Assembly: GCF_002572525.1 (NCBI RefSeq)
Contig: NZ_PDBS01000001.1
Location: 1,860,001-1,924,000, forward strand
Source: Natrinema sp. CBA1119
Lineage (GTDB): Archaea; Halobacteriota; Halobacteria; Halobacteriales; Natrialbaceae
Direction: 5' to 3'
DNA length: 64,000 nt
A program made the position numbers and the translations under genes. The notes beneath the pieces are model-generated. The model ran no database searches and had not been told where the DNA came from. It worked only from the letters and a program-made list of their open reading frames with translations. Every line of letters starts with the position of its first letter. Within the stretch, counting starts at the first letter, position 1. Shown one piece after another: positions 8,126 through 16,159 of the stretch.

Positions 8126-9511
8126 ATGAGACGACGAGCGCTCGGCGCGATTTCGGCCGCGGTCGCACTGACACTCCCCTGGGTCGCCGTGGTGGTGGCC
8201 ACCGATCTCCTCCCCTGGCTCGCGACGGTCCTCGGGTTCGAGTATCGAGCGCCGGCTGCGCTCCGAACGCTCTCGACGCTCGCCACGGTGACCGTGACCG
8301 GACTCACCGTCCTCGGTTCGGCGTTCCTCCTCGCGTGGGCCGCTGAAACCGCCGAAAAGGACGTGCCACGAGCGTTCGCCATCGCGGTCCTCGCCGTGTT
8401 GGCGGTCGCGCCCGAATACGCCGTCGACGCGCTCTACGCGTGGAACGCGGGCGTGTTCGCGGGAACCGAACGAGGAGTCGAGGCCGGCAATCTGGCGGTC
8501 GCCAACATGACCGGCGCGAACCGGATCCTCATCGGAATCGGCTGGGCCGGCGTCGCCCTCTTTACGATCTTCCGCCGGGGGTCGTCGGCCGATCCCGCCG
8601 TCGAGAACCGTCCCGGCTTCCTCACTGACGTCGTCATCCTCGACCGAGAGATCGGCCTCGAGATCGTATTCCTCCTCATCGCGACGCTCTGGGCGTTCCT
8701 CGTCCCGCTCAACGGCGGAATCGACGTCTTCGACATGTTGTTTCTGGTCGGCCTCTACGTCAGCTACATCGCGGTCATCCTCCGCGGCGAGGTCGAACCG
8801 GACATGGACCACGTCGGCGTGCCGGCGTACCTTCAGGGCTTCTCGAGACCGGGCCGAATCGCGACCGTCCTCGTGCTCTTCGCCTACTCCGGCGTGATGA
8901 TCTTTACCGCCGTCGAGCCCTTCGCACACGGGCTCGAGTCCCTCGGTGAGAGCGTCGGTATCCCCTCCTTTTTCATGATCCAGTGGATCGCACCACTGGC
9001 CTCCGAAGCGCCGGAGCTCATCGTCGTCGTCTACCTGGTGAACAAGGCGCGCTCGACCGCGGGCTTTAACGCGCTCATCTCGTCGAAGCTCAACCAGTGG
9101 ACGCTGCTCATCGGGACCCTCGTCGTCGTTCACTCACTCGCGTTGGGTCGCTACGGCGTGCTCGCCTTCGACTTCAAGCAGTCCGCGGAGATCTGGTTGA
9201 CCGCCGCCCAGTCATTTTTCGCCGTCTCGCTGCTAGTCCGGTTCGAAATCTCGGTCGGAGAAGCGCTCACCCTGCTCGTCTTGTTCCTCTCGCAGGTCCT
9301 CCTCGAGTTCATCATCATCAGAGATTACGCGACGCTGCCGGTCTCGAGCACAGAGTTGTTGCTCGTCTACAGCGCGATCTACATCGTCCTCGGGACAGTA
9401 CTGTTCGTCAGCCGGCGCCGGGCGTTCGGCCGTCTCATCCAGCGGACGGCGGGGACCGTCGGCGACGCGATGCCGATTGGCGGAGATCGACCACAAAGCG
9501 TCGACGACTGA
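8126..9511 (+). CDS. Sodium/calcium exchanger (CaCA superfamily)
   Basis: A 461-residue polytopic membrane protein with the two inverted alpha-repeats of Ca2+/cation antiporters. The first is around residues 90-140 (VLAVAPEYAVDALYAW followed by NLAVANMTGANRILIG) and the second around 290-325 (WIAPLASEAPELIVVV followed by LISSKLNQWTLLIG). The acidic residues in APE and APEL are the expected ion-coordinating glutamates. About eleven hydrophobic segments are visible. Likely function: Na+ or H+-driven Ca2+ (or other cation) export. Its stop codon TGA shares its last base with the start of palindromic element A, so any 3' end processing would include that structure. Confidence 0.9.
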   Translation: MRRRALGAISAAVALTLPWVAVVVATDLLPWLATVLGFEYRAPAALRTLSTLATVTVTGLTVLGSAFLLAWAAETAEKDVPRAFAIAVLAVLAVAPEYAVDALYAWNAGVFAGTERGVEAGNLAVANMTGANRILIGIGWAGVALFTIFRRGSSADPAVENRPGFLTDVVILDREIGLEIVFLLIATLWAFLVPLNGGIDVFDMLFLVGLYVSYIAVILRGEVEPDMDHVGVPAYLQGFSRPGRIATVLVLFAYSGVMIFTAVEPFAHGLESLGESVGIPSFFMIQWIAPLASEAPELIVVVYLVNKARSTAGFNALISSKLNQWTLLIGTLVVVHSLALGRYGVLAFDFKQSAEIWLTAAQSFFAVSLLVRFEISVGEALTLLVLFLSQVLLEFIIIRDYATLPVSSTELLLVYSAIYIVLGTVLFVSRRRAFGRLIQRTAGTVGDAMPIGGDRPQSVDD

Positions 9512-9592
9512 TACGGACTGCTGTAAGTCAGTTCCGGTGCGACCGCGATACGGCCTGCGGTCGCACCGGTAAATCGTTACAGCAGACCGTAT
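9511..9592 (+). repeat. Palindromic element, copy A (82 bp)
   Basis: Outer arms ATACGGACTGCTGTAAGTCA (left) and TTACAGCAGACCGTAT (right) pair at 15 of 16 positions. An inner perfect 13-bp stem (CCGGTGCGACCGC at 9534-9546 with GCGGTCGCACCGG at 9557-9569) is separated from the arms by 7-nt internal loops and capped by a 10-nt loop. It has the same length and architecture as the elements at 12722 and 62326. It begins at the stop codon of the exchanger gene and lies 52 bp before the next start codon. Confidence 0.85.
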
Positions 9593-9643
9593 GAATCGGC
9601 CGGCCACAGACCTACGTTTGCGGCGGTGGTATCGTCACCGTCG

Positions 9644-10384
9644 ATGCCTTCGATCGGTCCGGTACGATCCGACGCTGTGATCGTTTTCGCGATCGCGATC
9701 GCCCTCGCCCTGATTCACCTCTTCGCCGGCCGACTGGGCGTCAGCGGCCGGGTACCCCGAAGCCGATGGCTGTCAATCGCCGGCGGCATCTCGGTCGCGT
9801 ACGTCTTCGTTCACCTCCTTCCGGACGTCGGGGACGCGGCGGCGACGCTTGCGGAACGCGGGGACCCGACCGCCTTTGCCGAACACCACGGGTATCTGAT
9901 CGCGCTGCTCGGATTCGTCACCTTTTACGGCCTCGAACAGCTCACTCGGCAGTCGAATACCGATCCGGACGAAATCGTCGAATCGGCCGGAACCGGCGTC
10001 TTCTGGATCCACGTCGGATCGTTCGCCGCCTACAACGCGATCATCGGCTATCTCCTGTGGGACCGCGAACTCGGCAGTGTCCTCCTGTTTGCCGTCGCGA
10101 TGGCGCTGCACTTTCTCGTCACGGACGATAGCCTCCGTGACCACCACGGGCGGACGTACCACCGCCGCGGCCGGTGGATACTGTCGGCGGCGGTGATCGC
10201 CGGTGCCGGTGTCGGGTACGCGTTCGAGGCGGTCGAACTCCTCATCGCGGTGTCCGTCCCGTTTCTGGCCGGCGGAATTATACTCAACGTGATCAAGGAG
10301 GAACTGCCGTCGGATCGCGAAAGCCGGTTCTGGGCGTTCGCCGGCGGTGCGACGGGCTACGCCGCGTTGCTGTTGCTCGTGTGA
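9644..10384 (+). CDS. Polytopic membrane protein, distantly ZIP-like
   Basis: A 246-residue integral membrane protein with about seven or eight hydrophobic segments. Features reminiscent of ZIP metal transporters are a VFVHLLPD motif in the second segment, an HFLVTDDSLRDHH histidine-rich loop, and a late segment FLAGGIILNVIKEELP that resembles the ZIP TM5-like HxxEE pattern (here with Glu-Glu but no paired His). Metal transport is therefore only a suggestion. The ATG at 9644 is preferred over the GTG at 9626. It follows a cation exchanger and precedes a DUF2391 protein, all on the same strand. Confidence 0.72.
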   Translation: MPSIGPVRSDAVIVFAIAIALALIHLFAGRLGVSGRVPRSRWLSIAGGISVAYVFVHLLPDVGDAAATLAERGDPTAFAEHHGYLIALLGFVTFYGLEQLTRQSNTDPDEIVESAGTGVFWIHVGSFAAYNAIIGYLLWDRELGSVLLFAVAMALHFLVTDDSLRDHHGRTYHRRGRWILSAAVIAGAGVGYAFEAVELLIAVSVPFLAGGIILNVIKEELPSDRESRFWAFAGGATGYAALLLLV

Positions 10385-10404
10385 GCCCGCCGCAAACGGG
10401 ACCG

Positions 10405-10410
10405 TTTTAT
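10405..10410 (+). promoter_or_regulatory. TATA box for the DUF2391 gene
   Basis: TTTTAT is centred 25 nt before the ATG at 10433, which would make the transcript leaderless. It shows that the gene can be transcribed independently of the membrane-protein gene ending at 10384. Confidence 0.5.
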
Positions 10411-10432
10411 CGCTCCACCATAATTTCCCGCT

Positions 10433-10876
10433 ATGAAGCTTCGCCGGCCGCGCCGTCCGCAGGACTTCCGGCTCGCGGACTCGGCCCAGCAGGTCGTCGG
10501 CGGGTTCTTGCTCGCCGGTCCGTTCGTGGTCACCGAAGAGGTCTGGACGCTCGCGGGGAACATGCACGACCTGCAGGCGCTGGCGATCGTTGCTATCGTC
10601 TTCACTATCGGCTACGCGGCGCTGTACAAGGCGGACACGACCAGAGACGCGGACGACGAACAGGAAGTCGCCGGGATCCCGATCCGTTTCATCTCGCTGA
10701 TGCTGGTCACCTTCGGGTCGGTCACCATCCTCGCGCTCCTGTTCGGCGCTCCCGAGACGTTCCTCAAGCCCGAGACGAACGGCGAGTTCGCCGAGGTCAC
10801 GTTTAAAGCCGTGGCCGTGGGCTCGGTCTTCAGCGTCATCGGCGCGGCGACGGCCGACAGCATTTTTGCGAAGTAA
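10433..10876 (+). CDS. DUF2391 family integral membrane protein
   Basis: A 147-residue protein with a hydrophilic start (MKLRRPRRPQDFRLAD) and four hydrophobic segments: GGFLLAGPFVV, LAIVAIVFTIGYAAL, ISLMLVTFGSVTILALL and AVAVGSVFSVIGAAT. The SAQQVVGGFLLAGPFVVTEE start and overall size match DUF2391/TIGR02587 membrane proteins, a family without assigned function. The gene has its own promoter and is convergent with the acetyltransferase gene on the other strand, 22 bp away. Confidence 0.8.
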   Translation: MKLRRPRRPQDFRLADSAQQVVGGFLLAGPFVVTEEVWTLAGNMHDLQALAIVAIVFTIGYAALYKADTTRDADDEQEVAGIPIRFISLMLVTFGSVTILALLFGAPETFLKPETNGEFAEVTFKAVAVGSVFSVIGAATADSIFAK

Positions 10877-10898
10877 CGGCGCTCGGCTGCCCTCGACG

Positions 10899-11765
10899 TC
10901 AGAGGTGTGAGTCGTCGTACGACTCTTTGGATCGCTCCGCGTGGGAGTTCCCGCAGTCGCGACACTCGAGCCGTTCCATGTTGTCCATCGAGACGTCGAG
11001 CGAGCCGCAGTTCGCACAGTAGTAGCCGTACTGTTCCTCGTGGGCCTCGTCCTCGTAGGTGACGTAAAATGACGCCGCAGTGCCAGACTCCTCCTCGTCG
11101 CGAGCGATGTACACCGTTTTCCCGTCGTCGCTCGTCGCCGACAGATGACCGTTTTTCGTCCCCGTTTCGGGGAATTCGTCCGCCTCCGCGTCCTCCGCAC
11201 CCGATTCGTCTTCCGCCTCCTCCTCGTCACCCGATTCATCCGCCCGCGACTCCGTCGGGAGCTCCACGTCGATATCCGAATCCGTGTACACGTACTTTAC
11301 CAGGGACTCGCCGGCGACCTCGATACGGCGGTCGCCGTCGTGCTCGAGGCCGAACCGTTCGACGAACTGGTGGCCCTCGGTGTTGGCCTCGAGGACGGTC
11401 ACGCAGACGTGGTCGGCACCGCGGTCGCGGAGGGCCTCGGTCGCGGTCTCGTACAGCTCCGTTCCGATACCCTTGCCTCGGTGCTCGGGGTCGACGAACA
11501 GCCAGTTCACTTCGCCCCACTCGTCCTCGAGGCGGCCCTCGACGAAGCCAGCGATGGTCGTGCCGTCGATCCCCTCGCCGGTTTCGACGAGGCGAAGCAG
11601 GGTGTCCTCGTCGCCGATCTTCTCGACGATGGCCTCGTCGGCGAACTGACCGTCGGTAATCCCGTCGATCTGCTGTGGACTGAGCCTGAACGAACTCGTC
11701 ATCGAACTGTCCGCGACCTCGCGAACCCGCTCGGCCTCGTCGGGTTTCGGTTCCCGAATTTCCAT
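10899..11765 (-). CDS. GNAT acetyltransferase fused to a DUF5816-type zinc-ribbon domain
   Basis: A 288-residue two-domain protein. Residues 1-170 form a GNAT N-acetyltransferase, with the acetyl-CoA pyrophosphate loop in EHRGKGIGTELYETA (about residues 95-110) preceded by the beta4 strand WLFVDP. A low-complexity acidic linker (residues 185-210) leads to a C-terminal domain (residues 215-288) with a YYCANCG...ECRDCG zinc ribbon, as in the haloarchaeal DUF5816 family. Expected reaction: transfer of acetyl from acetyl-CoA to an amine; the substrate is not identified. The DUF5816 domain is usually seen alone, so the fusion is noteworthy. Confidence 0.85.
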   Translation of the reverse strand: MEIREPKPDEAERVREVADSSMTSSFRLSPQQIDGITDGQFADEAIVEKIGDEDTLLRLVETGEGIDGTTIAGFVEGRLEDEWGEVNWLFVDPEHRGKGIGTELYETATEALRDRGADHVCVTVLEANTEGHQFVERFGLEHDGDRRIEVAGESLVKYVYTDSDIDVELPTESRADESGDEEEAEDESGAEDAEADEFPETGTKNGHLSATSDDGKTVYIARDEEESGTAASFYVTYEDEAHEEQYGYYCANCGSLDVSMDNMERLECRDCGNSHAERSKESYDDSHL

Positions 11766-11846
11766 ACTGGATGAACGGTCCCGTTCCGGATAAGATGGCT
11801 GCCGGCGGAAACAAGCGACGCTCCGAGTCTACCCGGCCGTGAGTGG

Positions 11847-12272
11847 CTACTCCTCACCACCGCCGCCGGTGACGACCACCGGACGATCCGAACTGAGAAT
11901 GACTCCCTGGGTAGTGCTGCCGAAGATCGCTTTCCCGACCGGCGAGCGCTTTCGGCCGCCGAGAACGATCGAGTCGACGTCGTAGGCCTCGGCTTCCGCG
12001 AGAATGTCGTCTTCCGTGTCGCCGCTGTCCTCGAGGATCGTCACCTCGATGCCGGCGTCCTCGAGTGCCTCCTGAGCGCGGCGGACGGAGCCGATCCGCG
12101 AGGCCGACTTGAACGTCTCGAACTCCTGTGGGAGGTCGTCGCTGTCCTCAGTGAAGACGAACAGGAGGTAGGCCTCGACCGACTCCGCGGCGTTCGGCAG
12201 TGACGTTACGTATTCGGCCTGCGCCAGCGCACGTTCCTCGTTCGTATCGACCGGGATTAACACGCGGTACAT
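11847..12272 (-). CDS. Universal stress protein, UspA family
   Basis: A 141-residue single-domain UspA protein. The N-terminal strand YRVLIPVDTNEERAL and the C-terminal ATP-binding signature G-2x-G-9x-G-S/T (GGRKRSPVGKAIFGST) are complete, followed by SSDRPVVVTG, the usual last strand. This places it in the ATP-binding subclass. The ATG at 12272 is chosen over an upstream extension of 16 codons that lacks family similarity. It is monocistronic on the minus strand. The role is presumably general stress, as in other haloarchaea, which carry many paralogues. Confidence 0.9.
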   Translation of the reverse strand: MYRVLIPVDTNEERALAQAEYVTSLPNAAESVEAYLLFVFTEDSDDLPQEFETFKSASRIGSVRRAQEALEDAGIEVTILEDSGDTEDDILAEAEAYDVDSIVLGGRKRSPVGKAIFGSTTQGVILSSDRPVVVTGGGGEE

Positions 12273-12416
12273 GGCCCGACGTTCGGATGGGGTGACAATA
12301 AAACCCGCTCTGACTCTCACCGTTTCGGCACACAGCAGTTTCGATACGTGCGAGACTCGAGAACTGATAAATTCGAGGTGAGGTTCAGCCGTGCGCCAGC
12401 ACGGACACGAGTCCGA

Positions 12417-12665
12417 TCAGTCTTCTTCGGAGTCCGTTTCTTCGGCTTCGCGTTCCGCTGCCTTCTCGTCCCCGTCGGTTCCACCGGTCGATTCCTCGCT
12501 CGTGTCGCCTTCGCCTTCGACTTCGATCTCCGCTTCGACTTCGATCGTCAGCCCGTTCGCCTCGAGTTCACCCTCGAACTCCCGTTCGTCGCCGACCTCG
12601 ATCTCGAGTTCGTTTGAGTCCACTTCGACTTCGACCTCGACGTCGACGGTGACGTTTTCGTCCAT
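12417..12665 (-). CDS. Small highly acidic protein
   Basis: An 82-residue protein made almost only of Glu, Asp, Val, Thr and Gly. The first half alternates hydrophobic and acidic residues (VTVDVEVEVEVDSNELEIEV), which could form a beta-sheet; the second half is a disordered acidic tail. No family is recognised. Support for it being real is a TATA-like CCTTTAG box about 26 nt upstream of the ATG at 12665 and an ordinary haloarchaeal start. A simple repeat of GTC/GAC codons could give the same open frame by chance, so confidence is moderate. Confidence 0.55.
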   Translation of the reverse strand: MDENVTVDVEVEVEVDSNELEIEVGDEREFEGELEANGLTIEVEAEIEVEGEGDTSEESTGGTDGDEKAAEREAEETDSEED

Positions 12666-12721
12666 ACGTGTCGTTCACCCGTCGTCCCTAAAGGAATATC
12701 GCGTGTTCTCGAAGGCCGAAA

Positions 12722-12804
12722 TATAGTAGCCACTGCAAGTCACTGCACATCTGATCGCACGACGGCTGTGTGATCAGTGTGTGAATGTTGCAGTTGTTAC
12801 TATA
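12722..12804 (+). repeat. Palindromic element, copy B (83 bp)
   Basis: The left arm ATAGTAGCCACTGCAAGTCA begins at 12723 and the right arm TTGCAGTTGTTACTAT ends at 12803; a T and an A extend the palindrome by one pair. The arms pair at 13 or 14 of 16 positions counting G-T pairs. The inner stem uses CACATCTGATCGCAC against GTGTGATCAGTGTG with a GACGGC-type loop. Its left 45 bp is very similar to the reverse complement of copy C at 62326. It lies between the small acidic gene and the Rieske gene. Confidence 0.85.
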
Positions 12805-12878
12805 GACTGCTCGATCGCGATCTCGGGGGCGGCAACTCGGTCCGGAACGCACTTTTAGGCTGGCCGAAAATAGGGCGT

Positions 12879-13469
12879 ATGAGCGATCCTGTCCGCGTAA
12901 CGCTTGAGGGACGCGACGAATCCACCTCCGTTCGCGTCTACGACGACGAGGGCGACGTCTCGACCGACGACGCGACGTTTCGATTCAGCGTCGACGGGGG
13001 AAGCGATGGGGGCTCGAGCGGCGACGAACCCGATGCGACTGATGGAGCCGATGAAACCGACGGGATCGCTCCCGGACGGTCGGCGACGGCGAGCGACGGC
13101 CCCCGACGCATCGCTCCGCTCGCGGCCGTTCCGACGAACGGAACGCTTCGGTGTGAGGCTCGGGCCGGGAATCAGGGAACCGAACTGATCCTCCGACGAA
13201 CGGGCGACGAGGTGTCCGCGTGGCGAAACTCGTGTCCGCACAGGCCGACGGTTCGACTCGATCCCGGACCCGGCGCGATCGTCCGCGACGATCAGCTGGT
13301 ATGTCACGAACACGGCGCGCGCTTCGAGTGCGGTGACGGCGTCTGTACGGCCGGGCCGTGCCGCGGTGCGACGCTCGACGCCGTCGCCGTGACCGTTCGC
13401 GACGAGACCGTCTATCTGACCGACGATCGATTCGATTCGTGTCGCCGACTGGACGAGCCGGTCGCGTGA
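12879..13469 (+). CDS. Rieske [2Fe-2S] domain protein
   Basis: A 196-residue protein. Residues 1-85 form an N-terminal section with a charged beta-like start and a long disordered Gly/Ser/Asp-rich stretch. Residues 90-190 form a Rieske domain with ligands CPH (Cys119, His121) and CHEH (Cys142, His145). The spacing between the two ligand pairs (20 residues) is a little longer than the usual 15-17. Rieske proteins transfer electrons, either as ferredoxin-like subunits or as parts of oxygenases. No oxygenase or cytochrome gene is nearby. The ATG at 12879 is preferred because the longer frame would enter the upstream palindromic element. Confidence 0.85.
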   Translation: MSDPVRVTLEGRDESTSVRVYDDEGDVSTDDATFRFSVDGGSDGGSSGDEPDATDGADETDGIAPGRSATASDGPRRIAPLAAVPTNGTLRCEARAGNQGTELILRRTGDEVSAWRNSCPHRPTVRLDPGPGAIVRDDQLVCHEHGARFECGDGVCTAGPCRGATLDAVAVTVRDETVYLTDDRFDSCRRLDEPVA

Positions 13470-13584
13470 TCGGCCGACCGATCCGTTCGATCGGGAACCA
13501 TCACTTCCCGATAACCGTGTACAAACGAGCACATTCAGCTTCGAGAACCGTATACTTCTTTTCCGACTCGCTCCAAACAGGTGT

Positions 13585-14028
13585 ATGTCTCCACCGATCG
13601 AGGACGCGATCACCATTCTGCTGGTCGAACCCAACCCCGGCGACGCGCGGCTGTTCTCAGAATCGTTCGAGGACGCAAACATCGCAAGCGACATTCACAC
13701 GGTCACCGACGGCGAAGCGGCGCTCGATTTCGTCCACCAGCGCAACGACCACGCCGAGAGCCCGCGTCCAGACATGATTCTGCTGGACGTGCACCTCCCC
13801 GATGTCGACGGCTCCGATATCCTCTCCGAACTCAAGTCCGAACGGGCGCTGCGGTCGATCCCCGTGATCGTGCTGACGAGTTCGGCGTCGGAAGAGGACA
13901 TCGCCCGTTCGTACGACCTCCACGCGAACGCGTACGTCCAGAAACCGGTCGAACCCGACGAATTCATCGACCTCGGCCGCTCGTTCGAAAATTTCTGGCT
14001 GACCTTCGTGCGTCTCCCCGGCGAATAA
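13585..14028 (+). CDS. Single-domain response regulator (CheY/Rcp1-like receiver)
   Basis: A 147-residue receiver-domain protein without an output domain. The phosphoacceptor is Asp68 in MILLDVHLPDVDG. The acidic start ILLVEPNPGDARL replaces the usual DDE-type pair with Glu and Asp further along. The switch Thr/Ser lies in VIVLTSSASEED and the conserved Lys in YVQKPVEPDEF. The layout is typical of the many haloarchaeal stand-alone receivers paired with orphan histidine kinases. No kinase gene is adjacent, so the input is unknown. The preceding gene (Rieske) is 115 bp upstream. Confidence 0.92.
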   Translation: MSPPIEDAITILLVEPNPGDARLFSESFEDANIASDIHTVTDGEAALDFVHQRNDHAESPRPDMILLDVHLPDVDGSDILSELKSERALRSIPVIVLTSSASEEDIARSYDLHANAYVQKPVEPDEFIDLGRSFENFWLTFVRLPGE

Positions 14029-14065
14029 TCCCCCTAGACGGTCGGAACCGCCCCGATCGAGACGG

Positions 14066-14947
14066 CTACGACTCGAGCAGGTCCGGTAGCGCGTTGATCG
14101 ACTCGATGACCGCCGCCGCGCCCTCGCGCTCGTACTTCCGCCGTCCCTCCTCGCCGGTCAGCCCGCCGGTCAGCACGCCGATTCCGCGGTACTCCCGGGT
14201 CGAATCGGCGTCGCCGGCGTTGACCGCCGTCCGGATATCGTCCAGCGTGTCGCCGACGAAGACGACCGACTCGGCGTCGAATCGATCCGCGAGCGTCGTC
14301 AACGCCCGCGGATGGGGCTTCCCCTCCTCCCAGTCGTCCATCGTAAAGCGGTGTTCGACCGGAATCGCGTCGTCGAGCCCGACTCGGTCCAGCGCGATCT
14401 CGGCTTCGGCTTCCGGCCGACCGGTCAGGACGCCGACGTCGTCCCCCTCGAGCAGCCGATCTCTCGCCTCGGCGTCGAGCAACACCGGCTCGTCGTGGAT
14501 GAAGCCCGGCGTTTCACGCTCGAGGTCGGGTTCGCCGTCCTCGAGGCCGCGATAGAGTTCGTCGCCGAGATACAGTTGCTGAAAGACGTCGCGGAGCCGC
14601 TCGCGGTCCCAGCGGTTCGTCACGCGCTGGGTCGCCCGCGCGCCGATCGCCTCGCGGACGACGGTTTCGGCCGCCTCGAGGCCGCCGCCCGCCGCGGCGA
14701 TCCCGTCGGTGTACTCCTCGAGCGAGTCGCGATAGCCCTCCTCGGTCGCGAGGATGTAGAGCGCGGCGGCGTCCGTCAGTTCCCAGTCGTTGTTGAACCC
14801 GCCCGCGTCTTTGAACAACTGAATGTCGTCCTTGCGGATCGTCCGGTCGTAGACCGCGTCGACGGATTCGACGATCGCTCGCCGGTAGGAGTCGGCCACG
14901 TCGACGAGTACCCCGTCGATATCGAGGACGACGGCATCTGCGTTCAT
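14066..14947 (-). CDS. HAD-superfamily phosphatase, TIGR01548 type
   Basis: A 293-residue HAD hydrolase. Motif I is [10 protein letters not shown] with nucleophile Asp9 and acid/base Asp11. Motif II is VGVLTGRP (about residue 165), and motif III/IV is the KPHP lysine plus the GDTLDD acidic pair (about residue 235). It matches the archaeal TIGR01548 family (HAD phosphatase once linked to histidine biosynthesis), in both length and the motif order. The physiological substrate is unknown. A TTTTATC box at 14971-14977 predicts a leaderless transcript starting at the ATG. Confidence 0.9.
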   Translation of the reverse strand: MNADAVVLDIDGVLVDVADSYRRAIVESVDAVYDRTIRKDDIQLFKDAGGFNNDWELTDAAALYILATEEGYRDSLEEYTDGIAAAGGGLEAAETVVREAIGARATQRVTNRWDRERLRDVFQQLYLGDELYRGLEDGEPDLERETPGFIHDEPVLLDAEARDRLLEGDDVGVLTGRPEAEAEIALDRVGLDDAIPVEHRFTMDDWEEGKPHPRALTTLADRFDAESVVFVGDTLDDIRTAVNAGDADSTREYRGIGVLTGGLTGEEGRRKYEREGAAAVIESINALPDLLES

Positions 14948-14970
14948 AGCCGTCCGAACGGGCCGACGGG

Positions 14971-14977
14971 GATAAAA
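14971..14977 (-). promoter_or_regulatory. TATA box for the HAD phosphatase gene
   Basis: GATAAAA on the plus strand (TTTTATC on the minus strand) is centred 27 nt before the ATG at 14947, matching haloarchaeal leaderless spacing. It lies just outside the 3' end of the metalloprotease gene. Confidence 0.5.
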
Positions 14978-14987
14978 GAGACCGATT

Positions 14988-15617
14988 TCAGAGCGGGCCG
15001 AGCCCCACGACCCACGCCGCCAGGACGAACAGGCCGATCGCGTAGAGTACGTCCGCCCAGAGCCACGAGAGCAGGTTCGCGACGTAGATCACGATGACGA
15101 TCGGAACACCGAGTAACACCCTCGGCGACCTCCGCCACTCGGCGCGCGACCGAGTCCAGAGAACGTTCGCGTCCCCTCTGCTCGGAAACGCGTGCATCCC
15201 GATCGAGAGCCCCAGCCAGCCGAGGACGGTTGCGGCGGCGATCGTCCCGTTCGGGACGGTCCGGAGATCACCGACCGCCGTGACGAGCGCTGTGAGACCC
15301 AGGAACGCGGCGAACGCGACCACCGTGTTGACGAGAAACGGCGCGACGCTGACGACGAACGACGCCCGATACCGCTCGGGCGTGACGTGTCGGACATACC
15401 CCGGCGGATCATCGAACCGGAAGTACGCGACCTCGAGGACGGGGATTCCGACGAGGTCGCAGGCCTGTTTATGGGCGAACTCGTGGACGACGACGCCCGG
15501 GGCCGTAAAGAGCCGGAACAGGAATCGAGCGAGGACGGTGATACCAACGACTACCACCGCCAGCACCGCAACGGCGAGCACGGCTGCGAGCGCGTAGGTG
15601 ACGTACTCGGCGTTCAC
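14988..15617 (-). CDS. Membrane zinc metalloprotease, site-2-protease-like
   Basis: A 209-residue membrane protein with about five hydrophobic segments and the HExxH motif in [12 protein letters not shown] (about residue 45), embedded in a segment as in M50/site-2-like and DUF3267 metalloproteases. A second conserved position is a possible Asn/Asp zinc ligand in the later segment ([13 protein letters not shown]). The best start is a GTG at 15617. An AATTATC box near 15644 sits about 27 nt upstream, and the upstream TTG at 15638 would overlap the promoter. Substrate unknown; regulated intramembrane proteolysis is the family norm. Confidence 0.82.
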   Translation of the reverse strand: MNAEYVTYALAAVLAVAVLAVVVVGITVLARFLFRLFTAPGVVVHEFAHKQACDLVGIPVLEVAYFRFDDPPGYVRHVTPERYRASFVVSVAPFLVNTVVAFAAFLGLTALVTAVGDLRTVPNGTIAAATVLGWLGLSIGMHAFPSRGDANVLWTRSRAEWRRSPRVLLGVPIVIVIYVANLLSWLWADVLYAIGLFVLAAWVVGLGPL

Positions 15618-15706
15618 GATCGCCGGAATGTACCGCAAGGGGATAATTCATTCGTGCCGGTCCGTTCGGCTGTGCCGTTCCGGCACGACCGTGCCGCCAA
15701 TCGCAG

Positions 15707-16090
15707 TCACTCCGAAGCTGACGGCAGCGCTCGAGCGACGTACAGCGTCCCCTCTGCGATCGTCTTCCGTTCGACCGACACTGCGGGCTGGTCACCGCCC
15801 AGCGTCGTAAACAGGAAATCGGCGTCGGCGTTGCGGGCCGCCTCGAGCGCCGGCCGGTGGAGTTCCGGCGGCAGGTTTCGCGCGTACACCACGTCTACAC
15901 TCGCGTAAATCGCGGGGTCGGGATCGACGATATCGTCGCGAACGAACTGTACCCCCTCCGGTACGTCGCGATCGTATATGTCGGTCGCGGTGACCGACAC
16001 TCCCCGTTCCGCGAGCGCTCGAGCGGAGTCGGTCCGGCGACCGATCCCGATCTCGACGGCGCGCTCGTAGCGCGCGAGGTGATCGTTCAT
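15707..16090 (-). CDS. UPF0146 family protein (methyltransferase-like)
   Basis: A 127-residue protein with a truncated Rossmann-like fold. The glycine motif VEIGIGRRTDSARAL with the adjacent VTATDIYDR acidic strand resembles SAM-binding motif I, and RNLPPELHRPALEAA plus FLFTTLGGDQP match the rest of UPF0146. Activity has not been shown for the family. The ATG at 16090 ends a much longer open frame that overlaps the archaemetzincin gene and is rejected. It is divergent from archaemetzincin with 69 bp between starts, an arrangement I expect in haloarchaea. Confidence 0.88.
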   Translation of the reverse strand: MNDHLARYERAVEIGIGRRTDSARALAERGVSVTATDIYDRDVPEGVQFVRDDIVDPDPAIYASVDVVYARNLPPELHRPALEAARNADADFLFTTLGGDQPAVSVERKTIAEGTLYVARALPSASE

Positions 16091-16159
16091 GGTCTCGAGA
16101 TTCCGGCGAGAGTGGGCCACGGCGGGACGTTTATGCCACCCGCGGCCATAGCACTTGCT

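Noticed and set aside
9511-9592. Palindromic element A as an ordinary terminator
   Set aside because: It lacks a following T-run, is longer than a terminator stem, has two separate stems with internal loops, and has relatives in unrelated contexts (12722 and inside the atp operon).
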